Shown piece by piece: positions 1 to 9,945 of a stretch of DNA of 64,000 nt (position 1 is the stretch's first letter; each line of letters begins with the position of its first letter). This DNA is from Casuarina equisetifolia. Taxonomy: Eukaryota; Streptophyta; Magnoliopsida; Fagales; Casuarinaceae. Below the pieces are notes generated by a model. It did not search any database, was not told where the DNA came from, and was given only the letters and a program-made list of their open reading frames with translations. A program made the position numbers and the translations under genes. The DNA is taken from positions 1,002,001-1,066,000 of the forward strand of contig CM052356.1 of the NCBI GenBank assembly GCA_028551475.1, read 5' to 3'.

Positions 1-2514
1 TCAACAGTGAAACCACACTCATAACAAACGTATACAGGCTCTTAGGTCAAACGACCATAAGCAAAGCAAAACATAAGTAGAGCACTAGGCTGAAGCTGTG
101 TGAGGATGATCTCATATTGATGAACAAGGTGTTTCTTTTTTCTTGGCAGACATACACATTCATTGTCTAGAAAGAAATTGCATTCCCTGCAACTATAAAA
201 TGGGCCTAAGATTAATTGCATGCATACGTTACAAACCTTCTTATCCATGAGCTCCTCATTGCTAAGATTTAAAATATGGTCATGACTAAAATGGTGTATC
301 TTCTTAGCTCCCTTAGTGAACCCTTCGTCGGTCTCTTCCTCAATACTAGAGTCCAAATCATATGATTCCTCACATATACTTTCAAAATACTTATATGCAC
401 ATTTTCCATGAGCTATGTATTCACAACCACGTCTCTTGCAAAACTAAGCTCCATAATTTATCTTAATTTTTTCATGGCAATTATTACAGAATATTTTCTT
501 ACCTCTTTTGATTTCAAGGACTTCATGAAGCAAATAAGTGAAAGTGAGGGGATGACAATGTGTTATAATCCAGATGGCATGTGAAAATTAAGCACATTTG
601 CCATGAATCAAGAGTTGACACTTGTTACATACGGTGGCCAAGTCGACTTCCTTACCACAGGCATTGCAAGTGAACTTGATTCGCTAAAAGAATGGATGGA
701 GTACGTGTCAGTAGTCGTCTTTATTATTAGTTCGACTATGAGCACATTTGATGTGAAGGTTGATTTGGCACTCCTCACATTTGTAAGAGAAGCATCCCTT
801 GCATTGTCCACCACAAACCTTGCAAAAAGCAGTTTGTGGTGGTGAAAAAAAAAACGTGTGGTCTGGGTGGAAGGGATGTTTTTGAATCCCTCATGTTGCC
901 TAGATGCATGAATGATGTAGCAAGAGCCCCCATTCTAGAGCAAAGCATTTGTATTTGAGACCCACAACGGGCTCCTCACATCCTAAGTAAACATCATCCT
1001 CCTTGCCTTCATTTGATAGTTCTTTGGTAAAGGTTATTGAAAGATGATGTTGTGATGTTTAGGCCCATACACGTCTAGGCCCATTGAGGCCCATTTAATT
1101 TATCATTCTTTTCTCATCCGTCTTCATATAATAGTAAGATGTGCTGTTGAGACGTTAAGTATCATGTATATACAATATTCATTTATCTCTCTATGAAAGT
1201 TGTTTCAAATTTTCATCATTCACAGCATGATTATTTATTGTTCCTCAAGTTAACATGTAAGGGCCTTCTTATTGTTTTTATATACATTGATGACATGATT
1301 ATCACTGGTGGTGATGAGATGGAAATCAAGCATTTGAAAAGCTATCTATGCCCCACATTTCATATGAAAGATGTAGGGTTAGTAAAATATTTCTTAGGTG
1401 TTGAAATGGCACGCTTCAACACTGGAATTGTTTTGAATCAACGAAAATATACCTTAAAAATAATCTCAAAGTATGGTTCATCAGGATGTAAGCCAACTGA
1501 TAGCCTGATGGAGCAAAATGTGAAATATACTAGCATGGAGTATGATGAATTTCTCCATAAGGAAGGGGATTCTCTCCTTAAGGATGTCACTAGTTACCAG
1601 CGGTTACTGGGTAGGTTAATTTATCTCATTGTAACTAGACCTGATATTTGCTTTGCCATTAGATTATTGAGTCAATTTATGCATTCTTCCAAGGAATCAC
1701 ATATGGTAGCAGCACTTCAAGTGATTAGATACATGAGGCAATCTCCAAGACAAGGTTTATTAATGAAGTTAGACAACAAGTTGGTATTACGTGCATACTA
1801 TGATGCCATATATGGATCATGCCCCATAGGGTGACAGTCCAGATTATGCTTGCAGATTCTTTAATATCTTGGAAGAGCAAGAAACAATCCACTATTTCTC
1901 AATCCTCCACGAAGTTAGAATATCGAGCTATAGCATCCACCATATGTGAGATCATATGGCTCTTTGGACTCTTTAGGGACTTGCATGTACCCTTGAGACG
2001 TCTGGTAGATTTGTATTGTGACAATGAGGCAGCGATGAAAACTGCAACCAACCTTGTACTCTATGAGAAGACCAAACATATAGAAATTGATCATCATTTC
2101 ATCAAGGAGAAGATTGCAACATGTATCATTTGGATGGCTCATGTTTCAACTTAAGATCAACTGGCAGATTTGTTAACAAAGGCATTGGGCATACAACAAC
2201 ATCACTTCCTTATGGACAAGTTGGGTGTCTTTGATTTATATCGACCACCACCTTTAAGGGGGATATTGAAAAATGATGTTATGATGTTTAGGCCCATACA
2301 CGTGTAGGCCAATTGAAGCCCATTTAATTTATCATTCTTTTCTCATCCATCTCCATATAACAGCAAGATATGTTGTTAAGACGTTGAGTATCATGTATAT
2401 GCATTATTCATTTATCTCTCTATGAAAGCTGTTTCAAATTTTTAGCTTAATTCGTTTATTAATAAAGGTTAATTTATCATGCCCACTCCAAAAGTGAAGG
2501 CAAAGGCTCTCCAT
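1..2514 (-). pseudogene. Broken DC1 (Cys/His-rich C1) domain protein gene, interrupted by an LTR element
   Basis: Minus-strand reading shows successive DC1 zinc-binding modules: a likely N-terminus at 2514 (start ...LHFWSGHDKLTF), a module near 1030-900 (YLGCEEPVVGLKYKCF), one near 880-705 (HPFHPDHTFF, then CKVCGGQCKGC and CEECQINLHIKCA), one near 590-400 and one near 356-60 (HHFSHDHILNL, CRECNFFLDNECVCLP). Another (VCYECGF) runs off the left edge. DC1 proteins are plant Cys/His-rich proteins thought to bind zinc and perhaps lipid or protein partners; few have a defined role. This copy is dead: stops interrupt the modules at about 900-902 and 708-710, another lies near 452, the frame shifts near 60, and a retroelement (1037-2462) sits in the first module. 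The modules still align well, so decay looks fairly recent. The 3' end is outside the window. Confidence 0.8.
1037..2462 (+). mobile_element. Small Copia LTR retrotransposon remnant inside the DC1 gene
   Basis: Two similar direct repeats (about 1038-1210 and 2267-2440; roughly 9 percent different where I aligned them) flank a short stretch encoding the end of a Copia reverse transcriptase (FIYIDDMIITGG) and RNase H (YCDNEAAMKTATN, TKHIEIDHHF). A purine tract (aaggggga) precedes the 3' LTR. The 9-bp string taaaggtta occurs at both outer borders (1028-1036 and 2463-2471), consistent with a target-site duplication plus chance extension. The element is a broken, much shortened copy: only the 3' part of pol remains between its ends. 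Its RNase H resembles that of the element at 51945-57316, suggesting the same broad lineage. LTR divergence suggests it is clearly older than that one. Confidence 0.8.
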
Positions 2515-2953
2515 CTTGATGAACCCAAGAATTCATGATATGTGACTGTGATAACTTGCATGAATAGATTTCAAGTGCATTCCCAAGCTTGGCTTCGAGC
2601 TTATCTAGCAACGTACTCCCTTAGTGGTATCTTTAACCATCGCCATTTGCTAAATTCGAGCTAGTGACTCAATTTGTTTGTATAGAACTCTTAAGAGGTT
2701 GTTAATTGCCATCTCTATAACTTGAGTTCTTAATTAAATTGAAGTTGCCGACTCAGTTCGTTCGTACATAGCTATTAAGTCTTGTTGGATCATCATCTTT
2801 AAACTTGGACTTATTGGCTGAATTGCTTTGTCCGGATTGCTTAAGAGTTGTTGGATGTCCATCTCTAGCAAGATCACTTTCTCGCAAATGACGGAACAAT
2901 AGTTAGCATTCGAATATGTTGAAGTGTTTATGATTCGTTTAAAAGACTTGTTA
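2515..2953 (-). other. Degenerate repeated coding-like stretch upstream of the DC1 remnant
   Basis: No gene is supported. On the minus strand the region 2640-2880 contains three or four loosely similar units of about 70-75 bp that read like short helical peptide repeats (DIQQLLSNPDKAIQ, MIQQDLIAMYERTES, AINNLLRVLYKQIES), separated by stops. This could be the relic of an unidentified repeat protein or simply a decayed tandem repeat. It lies between the DC1 start and the next LTR element. Confidence 0.3.
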
Positions 2954-4436
2954 TGTTACGAGCCTAAATGTAGGCCTGTACCCAGGCCCATGGTTTGTTA
3001 GGTAGGCTTGTCTTTATATTCCCTTATTGTAAATGTGAAAAGGGTTGATAAATGAATTTGAAACTTTTCCTTCAAGATTTTCCTGTTATTATCCTCCTTC
3101 AATGGAGAACCATTATCCCTTATGGTTCATGGCTCCCATGAACCCATATTCATTCCAAGTGGTTTCTAACCACTTAAAGGTTCCCTTTCATGGCCCAACA
3201 TTACCCACCTCACTACAAGGCACCGTTACGTTCAACCAGGAATGTAACAAGTGGTATCCAGTTCTGATCCCAAGGACTGCCCTTTGTCCTGCGAAGATGG
3301 TGCACAGGAAGATGCCTTTGTTCTTTTGCAAAAAGGTTTGGTCCAACTATAAGAAGTGATAAGGCCTTCAAGAGTAATGTTTTTTTTTTTCATAGAAATG
3401 AAGACTATTTATCAAGAACAAATAGAGGCTCCACGAAGCTATATCTTGGAAGGCTTCTAGGTTCTTCGTGAAGTAGTGGACACCTGGATCCAAGCCAAAG
3501 AGTTAAAAAAAGGCAGCTCTTTTTGTGCCAGCTCAGGTTCCCAAGCAAGTTCCAACCAGACTTGTGGGAGACCAAGTTGAAAAGTCAAAAAAGGTGGCTC
3601 CTTTTGTGCTAGCTCAAGTTCCTAAGCAAGTTCCAGCCGAACTTGTGGGAGGCCGATGCAACACCAAGACAAGACGCTTTCGGAGGAGGAGTTTGAGATT
3701 ATGTGCCAAGCAGAGAAGATTGTCGCGGATGCAAAAGGCCAGTTTTAAGCAGAACAAATCTGGCGCCAGAAACGACACCAAAATAGGGAGATTCCAAACA
3801 ACGCAAGTTGAAAAAGGGCCAGAGAAGGCTGAGTGGTCGCACAGATATTGACCACCACAAATTGTTGGCCTCCAATTTGTCTAATGGGCCACTCATCGGA
3901 AGCTTCTTCTTCCATTAAGGAAGGCCACCAGAGCAACATTGGCAAGAAGTTTTTATTTTACTTTAATGTTTTTTTTTTGTTTTCCTTTGGTTGTTGGCAA
4001 GATAGAACTATCTCCTTTGCTTTTTGGTGTTTTTTGCATAGGGCTACATTTGTTTTTAGGTTGTTTTAGTTAAGCCTTAGTTATTAGGTGTATTTTGTAA
4101 CAGAACCTTGAGGTCAAGGTTCTTTTAAAGGGGGATGGAATGTTACAAGCCTAAGTGTAGGCCTGTACCTAAGCTCATGGTTTGTTAGGTAGGCTTATCT
4201 TTATATTCCCTTATTGTAAATGTAGAAAGGGTCGATGAATGAATTTGAAACTTTCCTTTCAAGGTTTCCCTGTTATTATCCTCCTTCAATGAAGAACCAT
4301 TATCCCTTATGGTTCATGGCTCCTATGAACCCATATCCATCTCAAGTGGTTTCTAACTACTCAAAGGTTCCCTTCTATAGACCAACACTACCCACCTCGT
4401 TGCAAGGTACTGTTACGTTTAACTAGGAACATAACA
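2954..4436 (+). mobile_element. Compact non-autonomous LTR retrotransposon (TRIM/LARD-like)
   Basis: LTRs of 296 bp lie at 2954-3249 and 4141-4436. Both begin TGTTAC; the first ends GTAACA and the second ATAACA. The five bases flanking the element are identical (tgtta at 2949-2953 and 4437-4441), a perfect target-site duplication. A primer-binding site complementary to initiator tRNA-Met (tggtatccag, from about 3252) follows the 5' LTR and a purine tract (aaagggggatgg) precedes the 3' LTR. The internal part is only about 0.9 kb and I see no gag, protease, integrase or reverse transcriptase. It holds an imperfect tandem duplication of about 84 bp (about 3520-3660). Such elements are mobilised by enzymes from autonomous relatives. 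The LTRs differ at about 10 percent in the stretch I aligned, so insertion was not recent. Structurally it looks whole. Confidence 0.88.
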
Positions 4437-4441
4437 TGTTA

Positions 4442-4945
4442 TAAATGAAGGAAATGTTTTGTGACTGAAAGAACTTAGTCATGTGATTTCTTCTTCGTTA
4501 GGAAAAGGCAAACAGTTTTATTAACCAAGATAGTATGAACATTCAAGCCACAAAGCTTATTCCCACCTACCTCGAGAACTATGACTATGTCAAGGAAAAA
4601 AAAAAAACATTGGTAGAATCTTTAAACTACAATCCAACTTGCTTTAAAGTAAGTACGATTTGTTCAAATAATTGAAAAAAAAAATGAAATTTTGTGTGTC
4701 CTTACCATAACCATTCACTAGTCTCATTATTTTTTATTTTCATTTTCATTTCATCACTTTATTGAAAATCAATAAATTAGTCCTATAATTAATGAGTCAT
4801 GTTCTATATCCTAAGACACAACGAGTTAAATCAATTACCTCATTTTGTTAAACTTTTAGTGTTCTTGTTCATTCATTCCTTGGAACAAGAATAACTAATT
4901 ATGAATGGTCCTGAAACAATTAAATTAAGTATCCTTTGGAATGAG
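4442..4945. other. AT-rich spacer, no gene seen
   Basis: The stretch following the compact LTR element has no reading frame, RNA gene or repeat that I can support. It is AT-rich with short homopolymer runs. Confidence 0.5.
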
Positions 4946-5220
4946 TGCAAAGTTGACTTGTGAATTGGGGTCACATGGCCAAATAAAATAAATTCCTAAT
5001 GAATCGTTATGGGCCAACGAGATCTGTGAGTAGTTTTTTTCAAATTCCTAAAAAGAATTTGAAATGAAGCAATGGGCCAACCAGATCTGTTTTTTAAAAT
5101 GAAGCAAGCCCTCGTCCAAAGCTAACTTGTGAGTTGGGCTCACATGGCCAGCTAGAATAAATTCCCAATGAATTGCAATGGGCCAACGAGATCTGCGGGT
5201 AGTGTTTTCAAATTCGTCAA
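4946..5220 (+). repeat. Imperfect direct duplication, about 100-bp unit
   Basis: The block near 4946-5046 (ttgacttgtgaattggggtc ... atgggccaacgagatctg) recurs at about 5118-5219 with substitutions, and a third partial copy of the tail (aatgggccaaccagatctg) lies near 5072. Spacing between the main copies is about 170 bp. The origin is unknown, and short frames across it are not convincing as genes. Confidence 0.55.
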
Positions 5221-5806
5221 AATCGATGGACAAGTTGCCGGAGACCGTATGGTGTGTAATTATTAATTTCCTTTCTCCTGAATTTATCTTATTCCTTATA
5301 TTAAATATTACTTCATTGTCTGTCCCACGGTCATTGAGTCCTCGATTCTCTCAAATACTTTGACCTGCTTTTTATAATGCATGTTTGAGCTTATAAACAC
5401 CTGAAAATCAGTTATGAATAGATGATATTTTTGCTAAATTCTTATATAACTCTTTTGTTTAGCATATATTATAATTTGTGAAAAAATAAATAAAATGTTT
5501 TGAAACATTGGTTCTTCAAATCGAACACCGCAATTATTGTACTTTGAATCAGAATGAGTTTTAATTCCGAGCTAGGCATGCATTATTTTCAAGAAAAACG
5601 ATATTAATAGGACCAATGTACAAAGATCTATGAATACAACCAAAAACATGAAATACAATCCTTAAATTGTAATCTAACTTGATTTAGAAATTCAAAACTA
5701 ATTTTGACTCTTAAATTATTATTCCCTCACAATCGGGAAATCCTAATATACTAATAATTGTCATATATCCACCGACAAATCTTCTACATCTTAAAATAGA
5801 AGATGC

Positions 5807-5936
5807 GAAGGGTGGGGGCCCTGGCTCAGTGGTGTTCTCTGAGCCAAACTCTGACCGACAATCCTACCAGTCACGAGTTTGGATTTTCCATCCACCCTTT
5901 CTAGGGGTGTGAGTGAAAAAAGAAAAGAAAGAAAGG
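5807..5936 (+). mobile_element. tRNA-derived SINE with an 11-bp target-site duplication
   Basis: A body of about 130 bp is flanked by perfect direct repeats atagaagatgc (5796-5806 and 5937-5947). It begins with a tRNA-like box A (ggctcagtggt) and carries a box B-like motif (cgagtttggattttcc) at the expected distance, then ends in an A/G-rich tail. This is the layout of a plant tRNA-related SINE transcribed by RNA polymerase III and mobilised by LINE machinery. The clean duplication makes it a fairly confident call. Similar partial box B plus tail sequences occur at 18121-18176 and 27345-27425. Confidence 0.72.
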
Positions 5937-6360
5937 ATAGAAGATGCAAAATTATTCACCTTTTCTTTTTTTAACATTTAATGACTTCTTGTGCTCTTGT
6001 CTGAACAATAATAATTTTTTTATACATAATCATTGTACAAAAAATTAATATTTTCTTATAGAGGATTGTTCACTATGTCTCTTTGAATTATTATTTCTCC
6101 ACCCCTTTTAGGAATTACTGGAAGTAGGGAAAAAGGCAACTACATTGCATAGAACCTTGGAAGACCATCTCTTTGTTTATTTATTTATGCATAAATTTCA
6201 ATTCATACATTGGGTGTCAAAGAGGTCTTAAACTCCATTAGCTAACTATTCAACTAACGGGTAATTGACCAATCTCCTTGTTTTAAGTGAAAAATTGGGA
6301 AAAGCTTGCAAACCTTTTCTCTTTAGAGAGCTACCTAGATCTGGTTGATAGAAGCCTGCA

Positions 6361-6860
6361 ATGGAGGTCAATATTATTCACTAGGATTATATCAAACCCT
6401 CCTCAACAACCCCCATAACCTGAAAACCCACCAGCACTGCCTTTTGGAAAGGCAACTATTCTCCACAGAGAATTGTGTTTGATTTCTCAACCACAGCATC
6501 GAGTAGAGTCAAAACAACTAGCTTAAGCGTTCAAGTCCCCACCAACGTTGATGTTTGTGTCGGCACTCCTGTGGAAACGCACCATCAATGCCTTCAAAGC
6601 AATTTCTGGTATCCAAAGGCCAACGCATATTTCCTAGTCAATCAATTTGTGCAGAAGAGCAGATCCACAATTAGCACATTCTTCCACTAGAGATTTATTG
6701 GTGACTGCTGTTTATATCTTGTTTAAAACACATGCGTTGGTACATGTATTAGAGATTGGGATGAGATTTATTTCAAGTCTTGCCGTCCAAAGCCTTAACA
6801 TAATCCCATCTCACCGCACAACAACACTCTATGAGTACTTTTTGAAGATCACCCATTAAA
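6361..6860 (+). pseudogene. BAHD acyltransferase pseudogene, internally deleted (copy 1)
   Basis: The first 80 bases match the start of the BAHD copy at 8112, including the preceding leader (aaaagcttgcaa). The sequence then jumps to a segment matching 17165-17420 of the third copy (agaattgtgttt, agcttaagcgttcaagt, then the region corresponding to AMNAFQATS). The middle, with the HXXXD catalytic motif, is absent and the C-terminal third with DFGWG is not found. BAHD enzymes transfer acyl groups from acyl-CoA to alcohols or amines; the closest type here is vinorine-synthase-like. This copy cannot encode an enzyme. It is the most decayed of three copies on the same strand. Confidence 0.75.
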
Positions 6861-8111
6861 TCGTGGCCCAAAAACAAACAGAAAATAACAGCTGGTCAAC
6901 CAAATAATCTAGAAACAAGAAGATGCCACCAAATTCAACTTAAGTATGTAAATATCGAGATGTGGCATTATTTTGTTGTGTCCCAAGAGGGTCTTGCAAA
7001 TCCATCAGCCGGTGCCAACACTAAAGCAAAGCTACAATGAAAACTGTCCACAGATTCGACTTGTAAAACCCTAAGTTGCCAAGAGGTACGGCCGGATGTT
7101 AAGATACAAAGAAGTAGAAACAAGCAAACCTGTCCAAGTTTAGGGAAGGAAGTTGCCACAATAGGACCGAGTAAAATGCAAGTTCTCACCCAAATGCTAA
7201 AACATTGGTAGAATAGGCAAGTCGACGAGGAACGCCCTTCCTTCCTTTCTTTATTGTATAAGCGTTAATGTCAAAGAGAATAATGGATGTCCTGATTAGA
7301 GCATTAGCCGTAATAATTATGAAGTGGCTCCCTTTTTTTTGTGAAAATATAAGTTTGTACTAACAAAATTTAGTATATAGCAATATAGAGACATATCACA
7401 ATATTATATAAATTATTATAACTACAAAAAAATGAAAGTTAAAAATTTTTAAATCCTACTCAAAAAGACATTTCTTTAGTATTTTATATTTTGAAACAAA
7501 AAATTCTCTATCATTAATTTTTCTTTCTTTTCCATACAATATTGAAATGTCAATTACTTATTCTAAAAGCATCTCATCTCCTTTGGGAAGCCTCCATCGC
7601 CTTGTAAGTTTTTAAAAGAAATCAGCATTGATTTTTCTTAATGCTTCTCTAAGCTTGCTCACCGTTTTGAGATTCGGCTTTTCTATTTTATTTATTTATT
7701 TACTTTCTAGGGATTTGCTCTCCTCAGCCGTTGCTCTCAGTTCTCTGCCAGATGGTGACAAACTGGCAAGCGGAGGGTGCATTTGTCGGAACTGCTAGTG
7801 CCTTCATTCAGATGGAGATTATCAATAATTTGTGAAACGATTACCTATGAACTGCCTCATATGCTAATTGATTCATGTTAAATCTGACAAGTGGTATCGC
7901 ATGAAACAAAAGAAAGCATTGTTAGTTCCAATTCATTTACTTTAATCAGGATTCTAAAGTCTTTCATCTGAAATTTAGGAATAGATTACAAGTTTTTCTT
8001 GTTTGGCACTGGCTTCACTCTACACCTTCATACTATATATTTGGGTGCTTGAAAAGCTTGCAACTTATTGTCTAAGGTGAGCTGCCTAGATCCGCTTGAA
8101 GCAAACTGGAA
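6861..8111. other. Intergenic region, no gene seen
   Basis: AT-rich DNA between two BAHD copies. The last 70 bases resemble the leader of copy 1, so a promoter for copy 2 probably lies here. A primer-binding-site-like string (tggtatcgc near 7892) hints at an old LTR fragment, but no paired LTR was found. Confidence 0.4.
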
Positions 8112-8669
8112 ATGGAGGTCAAAAGTATTTCCCAAGAGTATATCAAACCCTCTTCTCCAACACCTCCTAACCTGAAAACCTATAAGCTCTCCCTCCTAGA
8201 CCAGGCCATTCCTTCAATCTATATTCCTCTTATCCTTTTTTATCCCACAAACAAAACCACAAGTCATGGTGTTGTTGACATCCTTTCTAAGAGATCACAT
8301 CTACTAAAGCAATCCCTATCACAAACCTTGACCCGCTTTTACCCATTTGCTGGCAAAATCAAAGACAGTCTTTCCATAGACTGTAATGACGAGGGCATTT
8401 TCTTTGTAAAAGCGTTGGCAAATTGTCATCTTGTTGATTTCCTCAGCCAACCTAACCTAGCCTTATTGGAGAACTTTTTCCCCTAGGAGTTTACCTGGAA
8501 AGACCCAATAGTGGGAGATCATGTGGCTATGGTGAAACTAACTAGCTTTGCATGCGGCGGTATAGCCATTGGCATCCTCATTTGCCACATGATCGCTGAT
8601 GGAATTGTTGTTAGTGCCTTTCTCAAAAGTTGGGCTGCCACTGCTCGCACAGGCTGTGAACCCATATGT
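8112..8669 (+). pseudogene. BAHD acyltransferase pseudogene, N-terminal half (copy 2)
   Basis: The frame opens at ATG 8112 with the typical BAHD N-terminus (MEVKSISQEYIKPSSPTPP, then LSLLDQ and a helix leading to TRFYPFAGK). An in-frame TAG lies at 8484-8486. The second half keeps the catalytic HXXXD as HMIADG (8586-8600) and continues to CEPIC, where homology stops abruptly near 8669 and unrelated sequence starts. The DFGWG half is missing. The family acylates alcohols or amines with acyl-CoA; the layout is vinorine-synthase-like (clade III), an inference from overall look. A second copy of the last 245 bp lies at 16827-17073 (about 6 percent different), with the same stop codon position. 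Confidence 0.8.
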
Positions 8670-9945
8670 GTTGGCTCATTGTATGAGTCCATGTAATGTG
8701 GGCTTATATCAATGATGCATAAATAATCATTCCCTACTGTGGCGATGCAATGTGATTTTATTGGTCTATTTAATTGTATAAATATTGTACATATATTTCC
8801 CTTTTGCATATATGGTATTGGCTGGTGTGGGCCGTTGTCCATCTAATAGACTTTGATGAGTAAGACTATTTGTATGGACATTTTATTAATTGGCTAAGTC
8901 CCAACTCTAGCTCTCAATTTATATGTATATTTAATATATTTAATGTTGCTAAAGGGAGATATTTTGGAGATAACAATGAAACATGTTTTATTGTGTTTAG
9001 TCGTGGGAAACTGCCCCTCAGGGCAGTTTCGCCACCTCATCCATCATGCCTCTCTCTCCCGTAAAACACTAAGCACATAACTCACTAATAACCTACGACT
9101 TACACACACCAAGTAACCGCTTATTCACACGGGTAAATAAAAGGGGCTTTTACGTAGTCATTATTATCGCCATCTCCCTAACCTTTTCACGTAACAACTT
9201 TTGACTATCTCATTAAGCCAGTATTTGGAGAGAATAGAGTGGAAAACTTAATCTAAAATGATGACACAAATGGAAAAATATGGTATGTCTTCTAATTTAT
9301 TTATGTTATGCATATTAAACCCATTATTTATCCATGATCAATGCTTATATTCTGTAAAAGAGTCTCATTTGAGATGAAATTTTTTATCATCTCAAATGTT
9401 AGGTGTGATACCAATTGATGATTTGGAGCAACTCCCAAGATAGTCACAAGAGTTCTCAACTTTATGAACATAGATCTTATATGGTAGTGTGGTGGATGAG
9501 TAACACCACAAAAGAAATGTAGTGTTACCCTCCTATCAGTCCCATTCTCCTAATGACCAACGTCATCGACAAAACCGTCATAGGGGAATATCACTTCAAA
9601 TGACAAATGTCATCGACAAACTGTCCTAGAAGGACATCCCCAAGGTGACAAGACGTCATCGACAAACCGTCCCAGGAGAATATAAAATGTCTTGTGTAGG
9701 ATACTCGAGTACATAAAATTTGTGTGCTACAAGACATTATAATATGGCCATAATAATGTGCCCTGGCCAAATGGTTAAGGTTGCGCCTCCCTTCAGACTT
9801 TATAACCTATCTTAAACAAGCACATATGTGTTTCACAAGTTTATGAAAAATTAAACAATAAACAGGCAACTAAGATATACATGCATCAATCAAAGTTTCA
9901 TAACAATAAACAAACAAATGCTACAATGATACATAACAATGAAGT
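8670..9945. other. Unresolved element-derived region
   Basis: Sequence that begins exactly where BAHD copy 2 breaks off (tgttggctc) and runs up to the 3' end of the minus-strand Copia element. It may contain that element's downstream LTR, but I could not match it to the other side. It includes a perfect 9-bp stem with a 4-base loop (9008-9029), a set of 47-bp repeats (9552-9690) and a tRNA-like box A string (ggccaaatggttaagg, about 9771-9786) that may be a truncated SINE head. Confidence 0.4.
9552..9690. repeat. Three imperfect 46-47 bp tandem repeats
   Basis: The core cgtcatcgacaaa(a)ccgtc occurs three times with phase 46-47 bp (catcgac at 9564, 9611 and 9657), each followed by a variable gaatat or gacatc tail. 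Position next to the minus-strand Copia element suggests enhancer-like LTR repeats. This is inference. Confidence 0.6.

Noticed and set aside
7887-7905. Primer-binding-site-like string tggtatcgc suggesting another LTR element
   Set aside because: No matching LTR pair, purine tract or coding domain nearby.
9008-9029. Perfect 9-bp hairpin followed by a C/T-rich stretch, as a terminator or small RNA
   Set aside because: Too short to be distinctive in 64 kb, and it lies in element-derived DNA.
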